From Pedobacter ghigonis (lineage in GTDB: Bacteria; Bacteroidota; Bacteroidia; Sphingobacteriales; Sphingobacteriaceae): a stretch of DNA of 64,000 nt. A program made the translations under genes and the position numbers. The DNA lies in the NCBI RefSeq assembly GCF_903166585.1, contig NZ_CAESCM010000021.1, forward strand, positions 1 through 64,000, read 5' to 3'. Under the pieces are notes generated by a model. The model worked only from the letters and a program-made list of their open reading frames with translations, was not told the origin of the DNA and made no database searches. Positions within the stretch are counted from its first letter, which is position 1; every line of letters starts with the position of its first letter. Below are positions 34,619-43,500 of this stretch, one piece after another.

Positions 34619-35740
34619 ATGATAAAAATTTCTCCTTTAAAGGCATTAAGGCCAGGGAAAGGCATTTTTGATCTGATGATCTCTGACCAGGTAAATGGTA
34701 AGGGACATAAAAATGAAAAACTTTCTTTTGAAGATATCATTAATTTGTTTGGATGTGCTTTGGACGATCAACCGGCCATTTATGTTTATGAAGTTCGTGG
34801 CGATGCTGGTGTAATGCGCGGTGTTTGGGCCACTATTGATCTTTCTGAAACGGCAGCAGAAGCGATTAAGCGTCACGAAGAAACTGTATCATCGAAAGTT
34901 GAATCACTGAAAGCCGACAGGAGAAGTAAAACCACCGAAAAGTCGCCCATATTATTGGTGCATAAAAAAGATAAAGCCTTAGATGCATTGATTGATTATG
35001 TGGTGCGCACGCGCAAACCGCTGGCTACCGAGTGGTCGCAAATGGGACATTTTCTTTATCAGGTACTGGAAGAAGAGGTGATTGAAAAATTTGTGCAACA
35101 GTTTAAAGCAATTGAAGCCGTTTACCTGGCCGATGGCCATCACAGGCTGGAGGCCGCCTGTTCACTTCAAAAAAATATTCCACAGCAAATCAGCTCGCTC
35201 TTTGTTTCTGCCGATGTAATTTCGATAGCGCCTTTCCACAGGATTGTTTCTGCTACTGATATTTCCTGGCCTATACTGATGGAAAAGCTGGGCCAGTATT
35301 ATTACATTTCAAAAATCCCCAACAATAAACCTTATAAACCCGATCAGAAAAACAGGCTGGGACTTTGTTTTCAGGGAGAGTGGTATCAGCTCGATTTAAA
35401 TAAAGCCTGGGATACGCTGTCTGCCAAACCCGATACAGTGATTTTGCAGGATATGATTCTTTCGGAAGTCTTGGGGATACACCAGCCTAAGGAAGATGAG
35501 CGGTTAACTTGTTTTCCGGATTGCAAATGGCCACAGTTTCTCAGCGAACTGAGCAATGATAACCGCTCAATTGGTTTTTCTCTTTTTGCCATGACGCCCG
35601 ATGCTTTTATTGCAGCAGCAGAAAGAGCTGAGTTTTTGCCACCTAAATCTACCTGGATCGCCCCTAAAGTTCCACAGGGCTTTATGGCAAGCAGTCCGGT
35701 AGCCATTACCGCAAAAGGCGAACAGTTACGGATGAATTAA
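34619..35740 (+). CDS. DUF1015 family protein
   Basis: 373 residues. Family landmarks are the N-terminal IKISPLKALRPGKG, the middle LLVHKKDKALDALIDYV and the conserved AVYLADGHHRLEAACSL with the HH pair. The C-terminal part is LEVLGIHQPKEDERLTCFPD-like, and the end reads MPPKSTWIAPKVPQG-like (seen as EFLPPKSTWIAPKVPQGFM). DUF1015 proteins are commonly encoded beside serA/serC and have been described as HTH-like or SerK-like kinases in other organisms. A link to serine metabolism is therefore plausible; co-transcription with serC is very likely. Confidence 0.92.
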   Translation: MIKISPLKALRPGKGIFDLMISDQVNGKGHKNEKLSFEDIINLFGCALDDQPAIYVYEVRGDAGVMRGVWATIDLSETAAEAIKRHEETVSSKVESLKADRRSKTTEKSPILLVHKKDKALDALIDYVVRTRKPLATEWSQMGHFLYQVLEEEVIEKFVQQFKAIEAVYLADGHHRLEAACSLQKNIPQQISSLFVSADVISIAPFHRIVSATDISWPILMEKLGQYYYISKIPNNKPYKPDQKNRLGLCFQGEWYQLDLNKAWDTLSAKPDTVILQDMILSEVLGIHQPKEDERLTCFPDCKWPQFLSELSNDNRSIGFSLFAMTPDAFIAAAERAEFLPPKSTWIAPKVPQGFMASSPVAITAKGEQLRMN

Positions 35741-35753
35741 TAAAAGAAATACA

Positions 35754-35849
35754 ATGTTCGATCTCGATTTAGAAAGTATAGGACAAGTAACGGCCACAGT
35801 GCTAATTGTTGGCTTTTTTGTAGTGGCCTGGTATAAAAGGCGGTATTAA
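35754..35849 (+). CDS. 31-residue single-TM peptide
   Basis: ATG at 35754, stop at 35847-35849, 13 bases after the DUF1015 gene. It has an acidic start (MFDLDLESIGQ), a hydrophobic segment of about 16 residues (TATVLIVGFFVVAWY) and a basic end (KRRY), the ideal layout for a small inner-membrane peptide with its C-terminus in the cytoplasm. Its position at the end of the serC transcript argues that it is expressed. Family not recognised. Confidence 0.5.
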   Translation: MFDLDLESIGQVTATVLIVGFFVVAWYKRRY

Positions 35850-35860
35850 GGAATCCAAAA

Positions 35861-36275
35861 TTTTTCCCGCAAATTACGCAGATTGAAACGCAGAGCTTAA
35901 AATGATAAAAGGTTTAAGATATATAATGCATTTAATCAGCTTTAAATTTATAATATCTGCGGCATCCTCTTAAATCAGCGGGAGATTATGAGTTGAAATT
36001 TTTCCCGCAAATTACGCAGATTGAAACGCAGAGCTAAAAAATAATAAAAGGTTTAACATATATAATGCATTTAATAGGCTTTAAATTTATAATATCTGCG
36101 GTATCACCTTAAAGCAGTGGGAGATGATAAGTTGAAATTTTTCCACAAAGCACGCAGATTGGAGCGTAGAGTTGCAAGTAGGTTGATGAAAGCTGATTTT
36201 TCAATGTATTTAATAAATTGTGCTATTAATAAAATCTGCGGGAAATTATAAACCAAAATTTTTCCCGTAAATCTC
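35861..36275. repeat. tandem repeat block, about 138-base unit, three copies plus a remnant
   Basis: TTTTTCCCGCAAATTACGCA begins units at 35861 and 35999 exactly; a diverged unit starts at 36138 (TTTTTCCACAAAGCACGCAG) and a remnant at 36259 (TTTTTCCCGTAAATC). Spacings are 138, 139 and 121. Units also carry the reverse-oriented TATCTGCGG, so each can fold into a partial hairpin. Copies 1 and 2 are nearly identical, copy 3 is much changed. No ORF. Confidence 0.85.
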
Positions 36276-36364
36276 ATATTCTTGTATAATGCATTAACCA
36301 AGCCTATTATATTTCAATTCAGGTTAAAAATGTATCAATGCGGTTGAAATTTGGTAGCGGATGA

Positions 36365-36393
36365 ATTGATTACCACTAAAATTTATACTTTTG
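36365..36393 (+). promoter_or_regulatory. promoter of the DUF4350-like gene
   Basis: ATTG (36365-36368), a 17-base spacer and TACTTTTG (36386-36393) fit the Bacteroidota promoter. The expected RNA start near 36400 leaves a leader of about 15 bases before ATG 36416. Confidence 0.55.
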
Positions 36394-36415
36394 GTTTTCT
36401 AATCATACTCTTTTT

Positions 36416-37207
36416 ATGAAATTACTTTTTAGATTTTGTGTAGCGGGCCTATTAACTGCTTCATCAATTGCAGCCAGTGCACAAACCGTTACACTCGATT
36501 ACTTTTTTAACCGTGAAACCCGTAAAGATAAACAGGGAAAAGAAATCCGTTTTCACTACCTGTGGAGCGAGCGCGCAAGCAGTGGTTTCTCTATTTTGGG
36601 CAATACTTTTAAGAAAGAGGGCTTTAAACTAGACTCGCTGGAAACCGCACCTACAGCAGCAAATTTAAAAGGAAGTGATGTTTATTTAATTGTCGATCCT
36701 GACAGGCCAAAAGAAAACCCAAAACCAAATTATATAGAAGCCGAGCACATCAAGGCCATTGCTACCTGGGTAAAACAGGGCGGGGTATTGGTGATGTTTG
36801 CTAACGATAGCGCCAATGTAGAACTAACGCACTTTAATAAGCTGGCCAATACATTTGGAATACATTTTAGCAATGAGATGCAAAACCATGTAATTGATGA
36901 TGCACATTTTGAAGATGGTGCTATTGTAACCAAAAACAACCCGGTATTTAAAACTGCTTCAAAAATTTTCATGAAAGATGTATGTGCTATCGAAACCAAA
37001 GGCGCTGCCAAACCGATATTAAAAAATGGTACCGGTGCTACCGTTATTGCTGCTGCAAAATATGGTAAGGGCAATGTAGTGGCCATCGCCGATCCATGGT
37101 TGTACGATGAATACGTAAATGGCCGTTTGCCTAAAGAGATGGGCTTCGAAAACGATAAGGCAGCAGCTGATCTGGTTAAATGGTTAAAAACCCTGGCCAA
37201 AAAATAA
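36416..37207 (+). CDS. exported DUF4350/class I glutamine amidotransferase-like protein
   Basis: 263 residues. The signal peptide (LLFRFCVAGLLTASSIAASA, cut near AQT) is followed by one alpha/beta domain like ThuA or the DUF4350 domain often attached to rhamnogalacturonyl hydrolases: YFFNRETRKD, FKLDSLETAPTAANLKGSDVYLIVDPD, IATWVKQGGVLVMFAND, and near the end YGKGNVVAIADPWLYDEYVN. The nucleophilic Cys of true amidotransferases is not seen, so it is probably not a glutaminase. Sugar-related binding or hydrolysis is possible. It meets the DUF1543 gene tail to tail with no gap. Confidence 0.85.
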   Translation: MKLLFRFCVAGLLTASSIAASAQTVTLDYFFNRETRKDKQGKEIRFHYLWSERASSGFSILGNTFKKEGFKLDSLETAPTAANLKGSDVYLIVDPDRPKENPKPNYIEAEHIKAIATWVKQGGVLVMFANDSANVELTHFNKLANTFGIHFSNEMQNHVIDDAHFEDGAIVTKNNPVFKTASKIFMKDVCAIETKGAAKPILKNGTGATVIAAAKYGKGNVVAIADPWLYDEYVNGRLPKEMGFENDKAAADLVKWLKTLAKK

Positions 37208-37783
37208 TTAAAGTTTATCCAGCTTAAAATAACCTAAATGAATCTCATCTTCTGGTAAGCCGGTTGATTCGGTAATTTCTATCTGGTATTTTTTCCTGGC
37301 CTCCTTACTCAATATATCTTCTATTTTATAGATATCATCAACGTCAATTCCATATTTTTCATCAATATGCGAATTGGCACCTTTGATGGAGTTCGTTTTA
37401 AAAAATAAAGTCCTTTTGGCTTCCTGTATGGCTTGTGCCCGCTCATCGTGTACCGATAGTACAATGTAATGCTGTTCGTAAAGCAAGCCTGATTGATATC
37501 CGCCAAGGTTGATGAAAAAGAGTTTCTTTGTACCGGTGGATGTTTCGTTACTGCGCGGCACTACTTTAATCCGGTATCCATCCACATAATTTACTTCGCG
37601 CCAACCATCCAGATGGATGCTGCTGCCGGCTTCGGGCCAGAAAGCTTTTATATCCGGTATCAATTCCTTTAAACTGTGTGCTATCCCAAAAAAATAATCA
37701 TGTTGCTCTACATTTCTTTTAGGGGCTTTCGATCCCAGTAAAATCATAAACAATTTGGGTGGTGTTAGTCCTTTTTCCTCCAT
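37208..37783 (-). CDS. DUF1543 domain protein
   Basis: About 191 residues from ATG 37783. The frame is open to 37822, but a promoter lies at 37792-37823, so the start cannot be that early. The family-typical KLFMILLGSKAPKRNVEQHD and FFGIAHSLKELIPDIKAFWPEA follow, then VDGYRIKVV and KLFFINLGGYQ. The rest, with an EQHYIVLSVHDERAQAIQEAK stretch, is soluble. No signal peptide. Function unknown in the family. A single gene. Confidence 0.85.
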   Translation of the reverse strand: MEEKGLTPPKLFMILLGSKAPKRNVEQHDYFFGIAHSLKELIPDIKAFWPEAGSSIHLDGWREVNYVDGYRIKVVPRSNETSTGTKKLFFINLGGYQSGLLYEQHYIVLSVHDERAQAIQEAKRTLFFKTNSIKGANSHIDEKYGIDVDDIYKIEDILSKEARKKYQIEITESTGLPEDEIHLGYFKLDKL

Positions 37784-37791
37784 TTTGTTGT

Positions 37792-37823
37792 CAAACGTAT
37801 TGATGTCCGATAAAACTAACAAG
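37792..37823 (-). promoter_or_regulatory. promoter of the DUF1543 gene
   Basis: On the minus strand CTTG (37823 to 37820), a 20-base spacer and TACGTTTG (37799 to 37792). The predicted RNA start, near 37787, is only about four bases before ATG 37783, so the message would be essentially leaderless. Confidence 0.6.
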
Positions 37824-37928
37824 ATTTGTTACGATTGGTTTCTGAAAAGAAATAAGATTGGCAATTTTCCCTGAGCTAAAACAATTTTAGCTTTTAAAGA
37901 TTATAAGGTTTACAAATCACATTAATTA

Positions 37929-39644
37929 ATGGGTAAGGGAAAATTAAATAAGCGGGTTGCTATCATTGGTGGCGGACCAAGTGCGCTTTTTATGTATAAA
38001 AGACTTATAGAATCGAAAAGGAAAAACCTGCAAATCGATATTTTTGAGCGAAAGGATACTTTGGGAGCTGGTATGCCTTATAGTGCCGAAGGAGCAAACA
38101 ACGAGCACATTACCAATGTTTCCGATAACGAAATTCCGGTTATTTTTAATTCCATAGCAGACTGGGTTAAAACCGCACCAAAACCTTTGTTGAAAAAGTT
38201 TAATATCAGCCCTGAAAATTTTAATGAATATAAAGTGCTGCCACGGTTATTTTTCGGTGAATACCTGAAAGCACAATTTGAGCTATTAAAAAAATCTGCC
38301 ACAAAAAAGGGGATTATCACCAGGGTGCACCTCAATACCGTGGTTGAAGATGTGATCGACCATCCACGTAAAAAGGAGGTAGCTGTAAAACTGCAGGAAG
38401 GTGGCTGGCTTGATTTTGATAGTTTAATTATTTGTACCGGCCACAGCTGGCCCAAAAAGTATGAAGGTAAAATCGAGGGGTATTTCGATTCGCCCTATCC
38501 TCCCAAAAAAATGTTGTTAAAGCTGAATCATCCTGTTGGCTTAATGGGTTCATCGCTAACTGCAATTGATGCTGTGCGGACACTGGCTAAAGCAAATGGT
38601 AAGTTTGTAGAAAATAAAGAAGGAAAGCTCAGTTACCAGCTTAACGAGGATAGTGAAGGTTTTAAGCTCATTATGCATTCAAGAAATGGCTTGTTACCTG
38701 CTATCCGGTTTCATTTAGAAGACCCGCATTTAGGTAAAGACGAAACCTTGCCGAAAACAGAAATTCAGAAACATATTAAAGCAAATGGGGGCTTTGTAAG
38801 CCTTGACTTTTTATTTGAGGAGAATTTTAAAGCCAGGTTCATTAAAGAAGATCCAGATTTTTACAAAAAAATAAAGGATTTAACGCTGGAGGAGTTTGTC
38901 GAAAAGATGATGGCTTACCGGGAAAAAAAAGAACCTTTTGAGCTTTTTAAACAAGAATATATAGAAGCCGAAAAGTCCATCCGTAAAAAGGAATCGGTTT
39001 ATTGGAAAGAAGCATTGGCCATTTTAAGCTTTACGATGAATTATCCTGCCAAATATTTATCAGCCGAAGATATGGAGCGATTGCAAAAAGTATTAATGCC
39101 CTTAATATCTATTGTTATTGCATTTGTTCCTCAAAGCTCATGCAGGATGCTGTTTGCCTTGCACGATGCAGGGATTTTAGATATTGTTGAAGTTGGCGAC
39201 GACAGTGAAGTTAAACCGCTTAAAAAAGGAGGGGTCAATTATCATTATTACAACAGCCAGAATAAAAAGGTTGTAAGTCATTTTAAAACATTTGTTGATT
39301 GCGTTGGGCAGCCCCACCTTTCTGTTCATGATTTTCCTTTTAAAAGTTTGGTTAAAGGGGGTAAAATCAGTCAGGCCAGGCTTGCTTTTAAATCAGCAGA
39401 CATGGGTCAGAAAGCTAAGGCTACTGTTAATAAACAAGTGACGGTAATTGACGGCGAATACTATTTAAACGTACCGGGCATTACCATAAACGATCATTTT
39501 CAGCTGGTTGATAAGAAAGGGAATAACTGCGATAGAATCTATCTGATGGCTGTTCCATACATGGGAGGCTATAATCCGGATTATTCGGGACTCGATTTTT
39601 GTGAAGCTGCCTCAACAGTTGTTGCCCAGCAAATTTTAGTTTGA
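37929..39644 (+). CDS. FAD/NAD(P)-binding protein (NAD_binding_9 type)
   Basis: 571 residues. The N-terminal dinucleotide-binding motif is VAIIGGGPSALFMYKRL, followed by the acidic IDIFERKDTLGAGMPYS typical of the FAD-NAD(P)-binding (Pfam NAD_binding_9) group. A second part has LIICTGHSWPKKY and HPVGLMGSSLTAIDAV. The C-terminal part ends with MAVPYMGGYNPDYSGLDFCEAAS, where the FAD-binding helix is expected. No TM or signal peptide. Reaction unknown; related proteins are annotated as hydroxyacylglutathione hydrolase-like or flavoproteins without proof. Single gene before the long leader region. Confidence 0.85.
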   Translation: MGKGKLNKRVAIIGGGPSALFMYKRLIESKRKNLQIDIFERKDTLGAGMPYSAEGANNEHITNVSDNEIPVIFNSIADWVKTAPKPLLKKFNISPENFNEYKVLPRLFFGEYLKAQFELLKKSATKKGIITRVHLNTVVEDVIDHPRKKEVAVKLQEGGWLDFDSLIICTGHSWPKKYEGKIEGYFDSPYPPKKMLLKLNHPVGLMGSSLTAIDAVRTLAKANGKFVENKEGKLSYQLNEDSEGFKLIMHSRNGLLPAIRFHLEDPHLGKDETLPKTEIQKHIKANGGFVSLDFLFEENFKARFIKEDPDFYKKIKDLTLEEFVEKMMAYREKKEPFELFKQEYIEAEKSIRKKESVYWKEALAILSFTMNYPAKYLSAEDMERLQKVLMPLISIVIAFVPQSSCRMLFALHDAGILDIVEVGDDSEVKPLKKGGVNYHYYNSQNKKVVSHFKTFVDCVGQPHLSVHDFPFKSLVKGGKISQARLAFKSADMGQKAKATVNKQVTVIDGEYYLNVPGITINDHFQLVDKKGNNCDRIYLMAVPYMGGYNPDYSGLDFCEAASTVVAQQILV

Positions 39645-39791
39645 AATATTTGATGATTTTGGCTTAAAATGTAGTGCTAAGTATACCTGATTTTAAGTAC
39701 TATGTGTATTCTGTTTTTCTGTGTTTAATTGTTTAGTATATTGATTATTAGTGTGTTAATTGTTGTTTTGCTTGGTTTGTGCTGCTAAAAA

Positions 39792-39808
39792 CAAACGTTT
39801 GCGCTTAA
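39792..39808. promoter_or_regulatory. LacI-type operator, copy 1
   Basis: CAAACGTTTG (39792-39801) is a perfect 10-base palindrome, continued by CGCTTAA. The same extended site occurs at 40057 and 59683. Palindromes with a central CG of this form are typical LacI/GalR-family operators. Confidence 0.6.
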
Positions 39809-40055
39809 ATTGTGTATAAATTATTTCACATCACTTTTTTATCCTGATTCGGACGATAGTCAATGATCTAAAAATTAGCCTATTATCGTTCTCTTTTTAA
39901 TCTTTGATCGCCAAATTATATTGTCATTCTAACGTTTATTGTTTTTTGCCATTCGCTAAAGGAATATCTCTTTAAAAATCGATAAGAATTGTTAGTTATT
40001 ATTTAAGTGCTAAAGCTTTTATGTTGCTTTAGTTTGTTTTAAAGGCATTTATTAG

Positions 40056-40070
40056 GCAAACGTTTGCGTT
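40056..40070. promoter_or_regulatory. LacI-type operator, copy 2
   Basis: GCAAACGTTTGC (40056-40067) is a perfect 12-base palindrome followed by GTT. It lies about 500 bases before the first SusC start and 264 bases after copy 1, a spacing compatible with DNA looping. Confidence 0.65.
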
Positions 40071-40308
40071 AAGAAAAAAGAAAAACGAACTTTCTTAATC
40101 TATATCTTGCATTAACAAAAACATAACGAGCCAAATATTTTATTAGTACAACCAGCTAATAATGTTTCTTGCTAACCACTTGAAACAACATTAGCGAAAA
40201 CAACGATATAACCTCTACCGGGGAATAACAGCAAACAAACAATAACTAATGGTTCTTGTTGCAAATTTTTTTGCAGCAAGGATTAACAATTAATCCTAAT
40301 TAAACTCT

Positions 40309-40350
40309 ATGATCAAAAACTTTACACTTTGTCTCCAGGTATTCTTTTAA
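40309..40350 (+). CDS. short leader ORF 1 (13 residues)
   Basis: ATG 40309 to TAA 40350, encoding MIKNFTLCLQVFF. The beginning is the same as that of leader ORF 2, 122 bases downstream. Either a leader peptide or a remnant of a SusC N-terminus copied in the tandem duplication. Confidence 0.35.
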   Translation: MIKNFTLCLQVFF

Positions 40351-40430
40351 GAAAATAACAAACAACCAAAGGTTTTTAACACATCTTTTTGTAGTTAAGA
40401 ATTATAACTAATCATCCTAACTCCCATACC

Positions 40431-40514
40431 ATGTTCAAAAATTTTACGCTTTGTCGACAGGCATTCTTGTGCCCAAAATTTTCTGCCAGTAATTATCAGT
40501 TACCGGTCTTTTAG
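40431..40514 (+). CDS. short leader ORF 2 (27 residues)
   Basis: ATG 40431 to TAG 40514; begins MFKNFTLCRQAFLCPKFSAS and ends NYQLPVF, with two cysteines. It ends 47 bases before the SusC start. Basic and hydrophobic pieces at the start resemble the pre-signal extension seen in some STN-type SusC proteins (compare the start of the 2922 gene), so it may be what remains of one. A translated leader peptide is the alternative. Confidence 0.4.
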   Translation: MFKNFTLCRQAFLCPKFSASNYQLPVF

Positions 40515-40561
40515 CAATTGCATTTTCATTTAATACTAAAAATTTAATAAAAACTATTCAA

Positions 40562-43500
40562 ATGGTTAAAATTTACACAAGCATTTGTTTTGCCTTGTTT
40601 TTATCTGTTTTTGGATCTCAAGCCTTACATGCCAATACGGTAGTGGTAAAGGGGGGTAATAGTCTGTATTTTGCTTTTCAGCAGGATACGACAAAAACTA
40701 AGAAGGAGCCAGCAACATTTTCTGTAAAAACAGATACAATAGGGCAAATGATTAAGGCGTTGCAGAAATTTAAGGCTGTACGCGATACGATTAACATCCG
40801 TTCGGCAACGCCGGTTCCAAATTTGTCATTACAACAGATTATTAAAGGAAATTTAGCAGGAGTTTACGTGCAGGAGCCAAATGGCGAGCCTGGAACCGAA
40901 CAAAGTATTATTATTCAAGGAGCTTCTGGTTTACTTTTCAGCAAAAAAGATATTTATGCATTGCAACCAGCTGTTTATTTAAATGGTGTACCGTTGGTGG
41001 CCGATAATCCTTTCGCTTTTGATGTTCAGAAATATGACTATAACAGGATTGGCCCTGCTACCAACTTATTGTCTCAAATCAGTATAGATAATATACAGTC
41101 TATTTCGGTGATCAAAGATCCATTTGAATTGGCTAAACTTGGGCCAAATGCCGCTAATGGTGCCATATATATTACTACTAAGAATGCCAGGTCTTCTGGT
41201 CTTCGCGATATCAGTGCAAACGCTTATTTTGGTTATGTAACCACACCTAAAGTAAATACGATTAACGGTGTTTACGAAAATAATTTTAGAAAACCATTTT
41301 ATCAAAAGTATGCAACCGTTGAAAATTATGCGGGTTATGCATCTTATTTAAGAGATTCGACCAATACCGCATACTACGGACCATCTAACTGGAACGATTT
41401 ATACTACAAAAATACGCCAACTTTTTCGGCTGATTTAGGTATTACAGGTGGTGGTGACCGCGCAAATTTCAGATTTTTCGGTTCAGGCACTAAAAACGCA
41501 GGTAATGCAGATGATACTAATATAAATAAGTATAATTTATTTTTTGGTATCAACATGGCCCCATTTCAATGGCTTACAGTTTCGAGTAGTGTGAATGCAG
41601 CGCGTTTAGACCGTACCAGAAACCGAAGTTTGAGAGATCGTTTTGCTGAAACCAGGTATATTCCAGATTTATCAAATCCTTTATCGCCAAACGCTTCTAT
41701 TTATGGAAATTTTTTAGAAGAAAATGCCAAGAATGTAGATAATAATCGCAATAGCATTTTAAACGGTAATTTAATAATCAGCGCTAAAGTCAATAAAATA
41801 ACCCTTACTTCGAGTTTAATTTTTGATTATAACGAAGGCGTGAGAGATTATTTTACTCCTTCTAGCTTAATGGATGGAGTGAGTTATGTATCCAATTATT
41901 TTGGTTATAGCCAGCGTTTGTTGCAAAGCAATACAGCTTCTTATAAGTATGAAATTAATAAGAAGCATACTGTCGATTTTGAAATTGGCCAAAGTTTTCA
42001 GGGCGATACCTATAAATACAATTATGCTCGTGCCTATAACGGACCAAATGATTATGTAAAGTTAAACCTGGTTGATGGCCGTGAAAAAATTAACGATGCT
42101 GATAACCCGGATTATCTAAATACACTTGCAAAAGGTGGTTTCTATGTTTTCCGGTATATAGACAAGGAGCGGAATAACCTGATGTCTTTCTATGGATCGG
42201 CTAAGTACAGCTATAAAAACCTGTTAAACGTAAGTGCCCTTGTAAGAAGAGATGGTTCATCTAACGGACAGCCGGATAGCAGATGGGTAACAACACCAGC
42301 CTTTAATGCCACCTTTAATTTGAAGGAGCAGTTTTTAAAGAATGATACTTTTTTTGATGCCCTGAACCTTAGTGCTGGTTGGGGAAGAAATTTAAGGATT
42401 TTCCTTGACGACAGATATGCGGCAGGCCCTCAGTACCGTTCGGAAAATGGTTGGTTTGAAGAGCCTACTATCCCAGGCTATGGAGGTAGATTAGGGATAA
42501 ACAGACCATATGAGAGCGGCTTTATTGGTTATGGAATTAGTCTTCCTTTTTCTGATCGGACCAATATCACACTTGATGCAGCTTTCTTGAATAACAGAAT
42601 TAATGCAGCAATCAGTGCTTATAACCGTAACGACAATAATAACATTATTGGTGTACCGGTACCTTTTGAAACAGGTTACAATGTTAACTATCAATCGGGA
42701 ATGGATATTAACAATAAAGGTTTAGAACTTATGTTGAATGGTGTAATCATCAATCAACCTAAAGGGTTAAGCTGGAATACAACCCTAAACATCAATTACA
42801 ACCGTAACGAACTTAAGGCATTACCAAATGGTTTAAAAGAAGTAATTGTTGGCGATAATAAGCTTACTGTTGGTAAACCGGTTGGAAGCTTTTGGTTGTA
42901 TACTAACAATGGTATTTACAATACCAATGCCGATGTACCTGCGGGAAGAACCTTTAATGGTATTCCAATGAAAGCCGGTGATCCTAACTGGGCAGACTAT
43001 AATGGCGACAACCGTATTGATAGTAAAGATAAAATTTTAACAGGTAACCGTTTACCGAAATTTGTAGGTGGTTGGAATAATACCTTGGCTTACAAAAACT
43101 TCGATCTTAATTTCAACTTCATCTTTGCATTGGGCCAAAAGGCAATTAATCAATATGAAGCTACCCGTTATGGTTTTATTAACCGCGAGGCAGGCAACGA
43201 TATTAATTCTGTTAAGGAAGTTTCTTCATGGCAGGTATTTGACAATGAAAAAACGTATCCAATTTATAATCCGTGGAGTGATGTTGATGCATATCGTGTT
43301 GATCAGGATCTGTTTTTAGAGGATGCCTCGTATGTAAAATTAAGATCAGTAACCCTTGGTTACGATTTCGGTAAAACTTCATTCTTCAAAAAAACGGGTA
43401 AAACAGTAAGAAGGGCATACTTATACGCAACCGCGATGAACTTGTTTACCATTACCAGGTTTACAGGGGCTGATCCTGAACTTGTAAACTATACCGGATA

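Larger units (their letters stand above)
39645..40561 (+). other. long leader and promoter region of the double SusC/SusD locus
   Basis: 917 bases with no long ORF. It holds two CAAACGTTTG operator-like sites (39792 and 40056-40067) and a tandemly duplicated segment with period 122 bases (about 40238-40357 and 40358-40480) that includes two short ORFs. A GCAAATTTTTTTGC hairpin-like stretch is at 40261-40274. The region is A/T-rich and contains the promoters; a full promoter pair was not pinned down. Confidence 0.7.

Noticed and set aside
35861-36275. CRISPR array
   Set aside because: The repeat unit is 138 bases and consecutive without short spacers, copies are diverged and no cas gene is near.
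36730-37200. Open frame of 156 codons on the minus strand
   Set aside because: Antisense of the DUF4350-like gene, which has a promoter and a signal peptide. The composition of the antisense product (Ser/Thr/Pro/Ala runs) is typical of an accidental frame.
38078-38455. Open frame of 125 codons on the minus strand
   Set aside because: Antisense of the FAD-binding protein gene, rich in Ser/Phe, no motif.
40309-40514. Frameshifted start of the SusC at 40562
   Set aside because: The SusC already has its own start and signal peptide, and both short ORFs end in stops with further non-coding bases between, so sequencing error would not join them.
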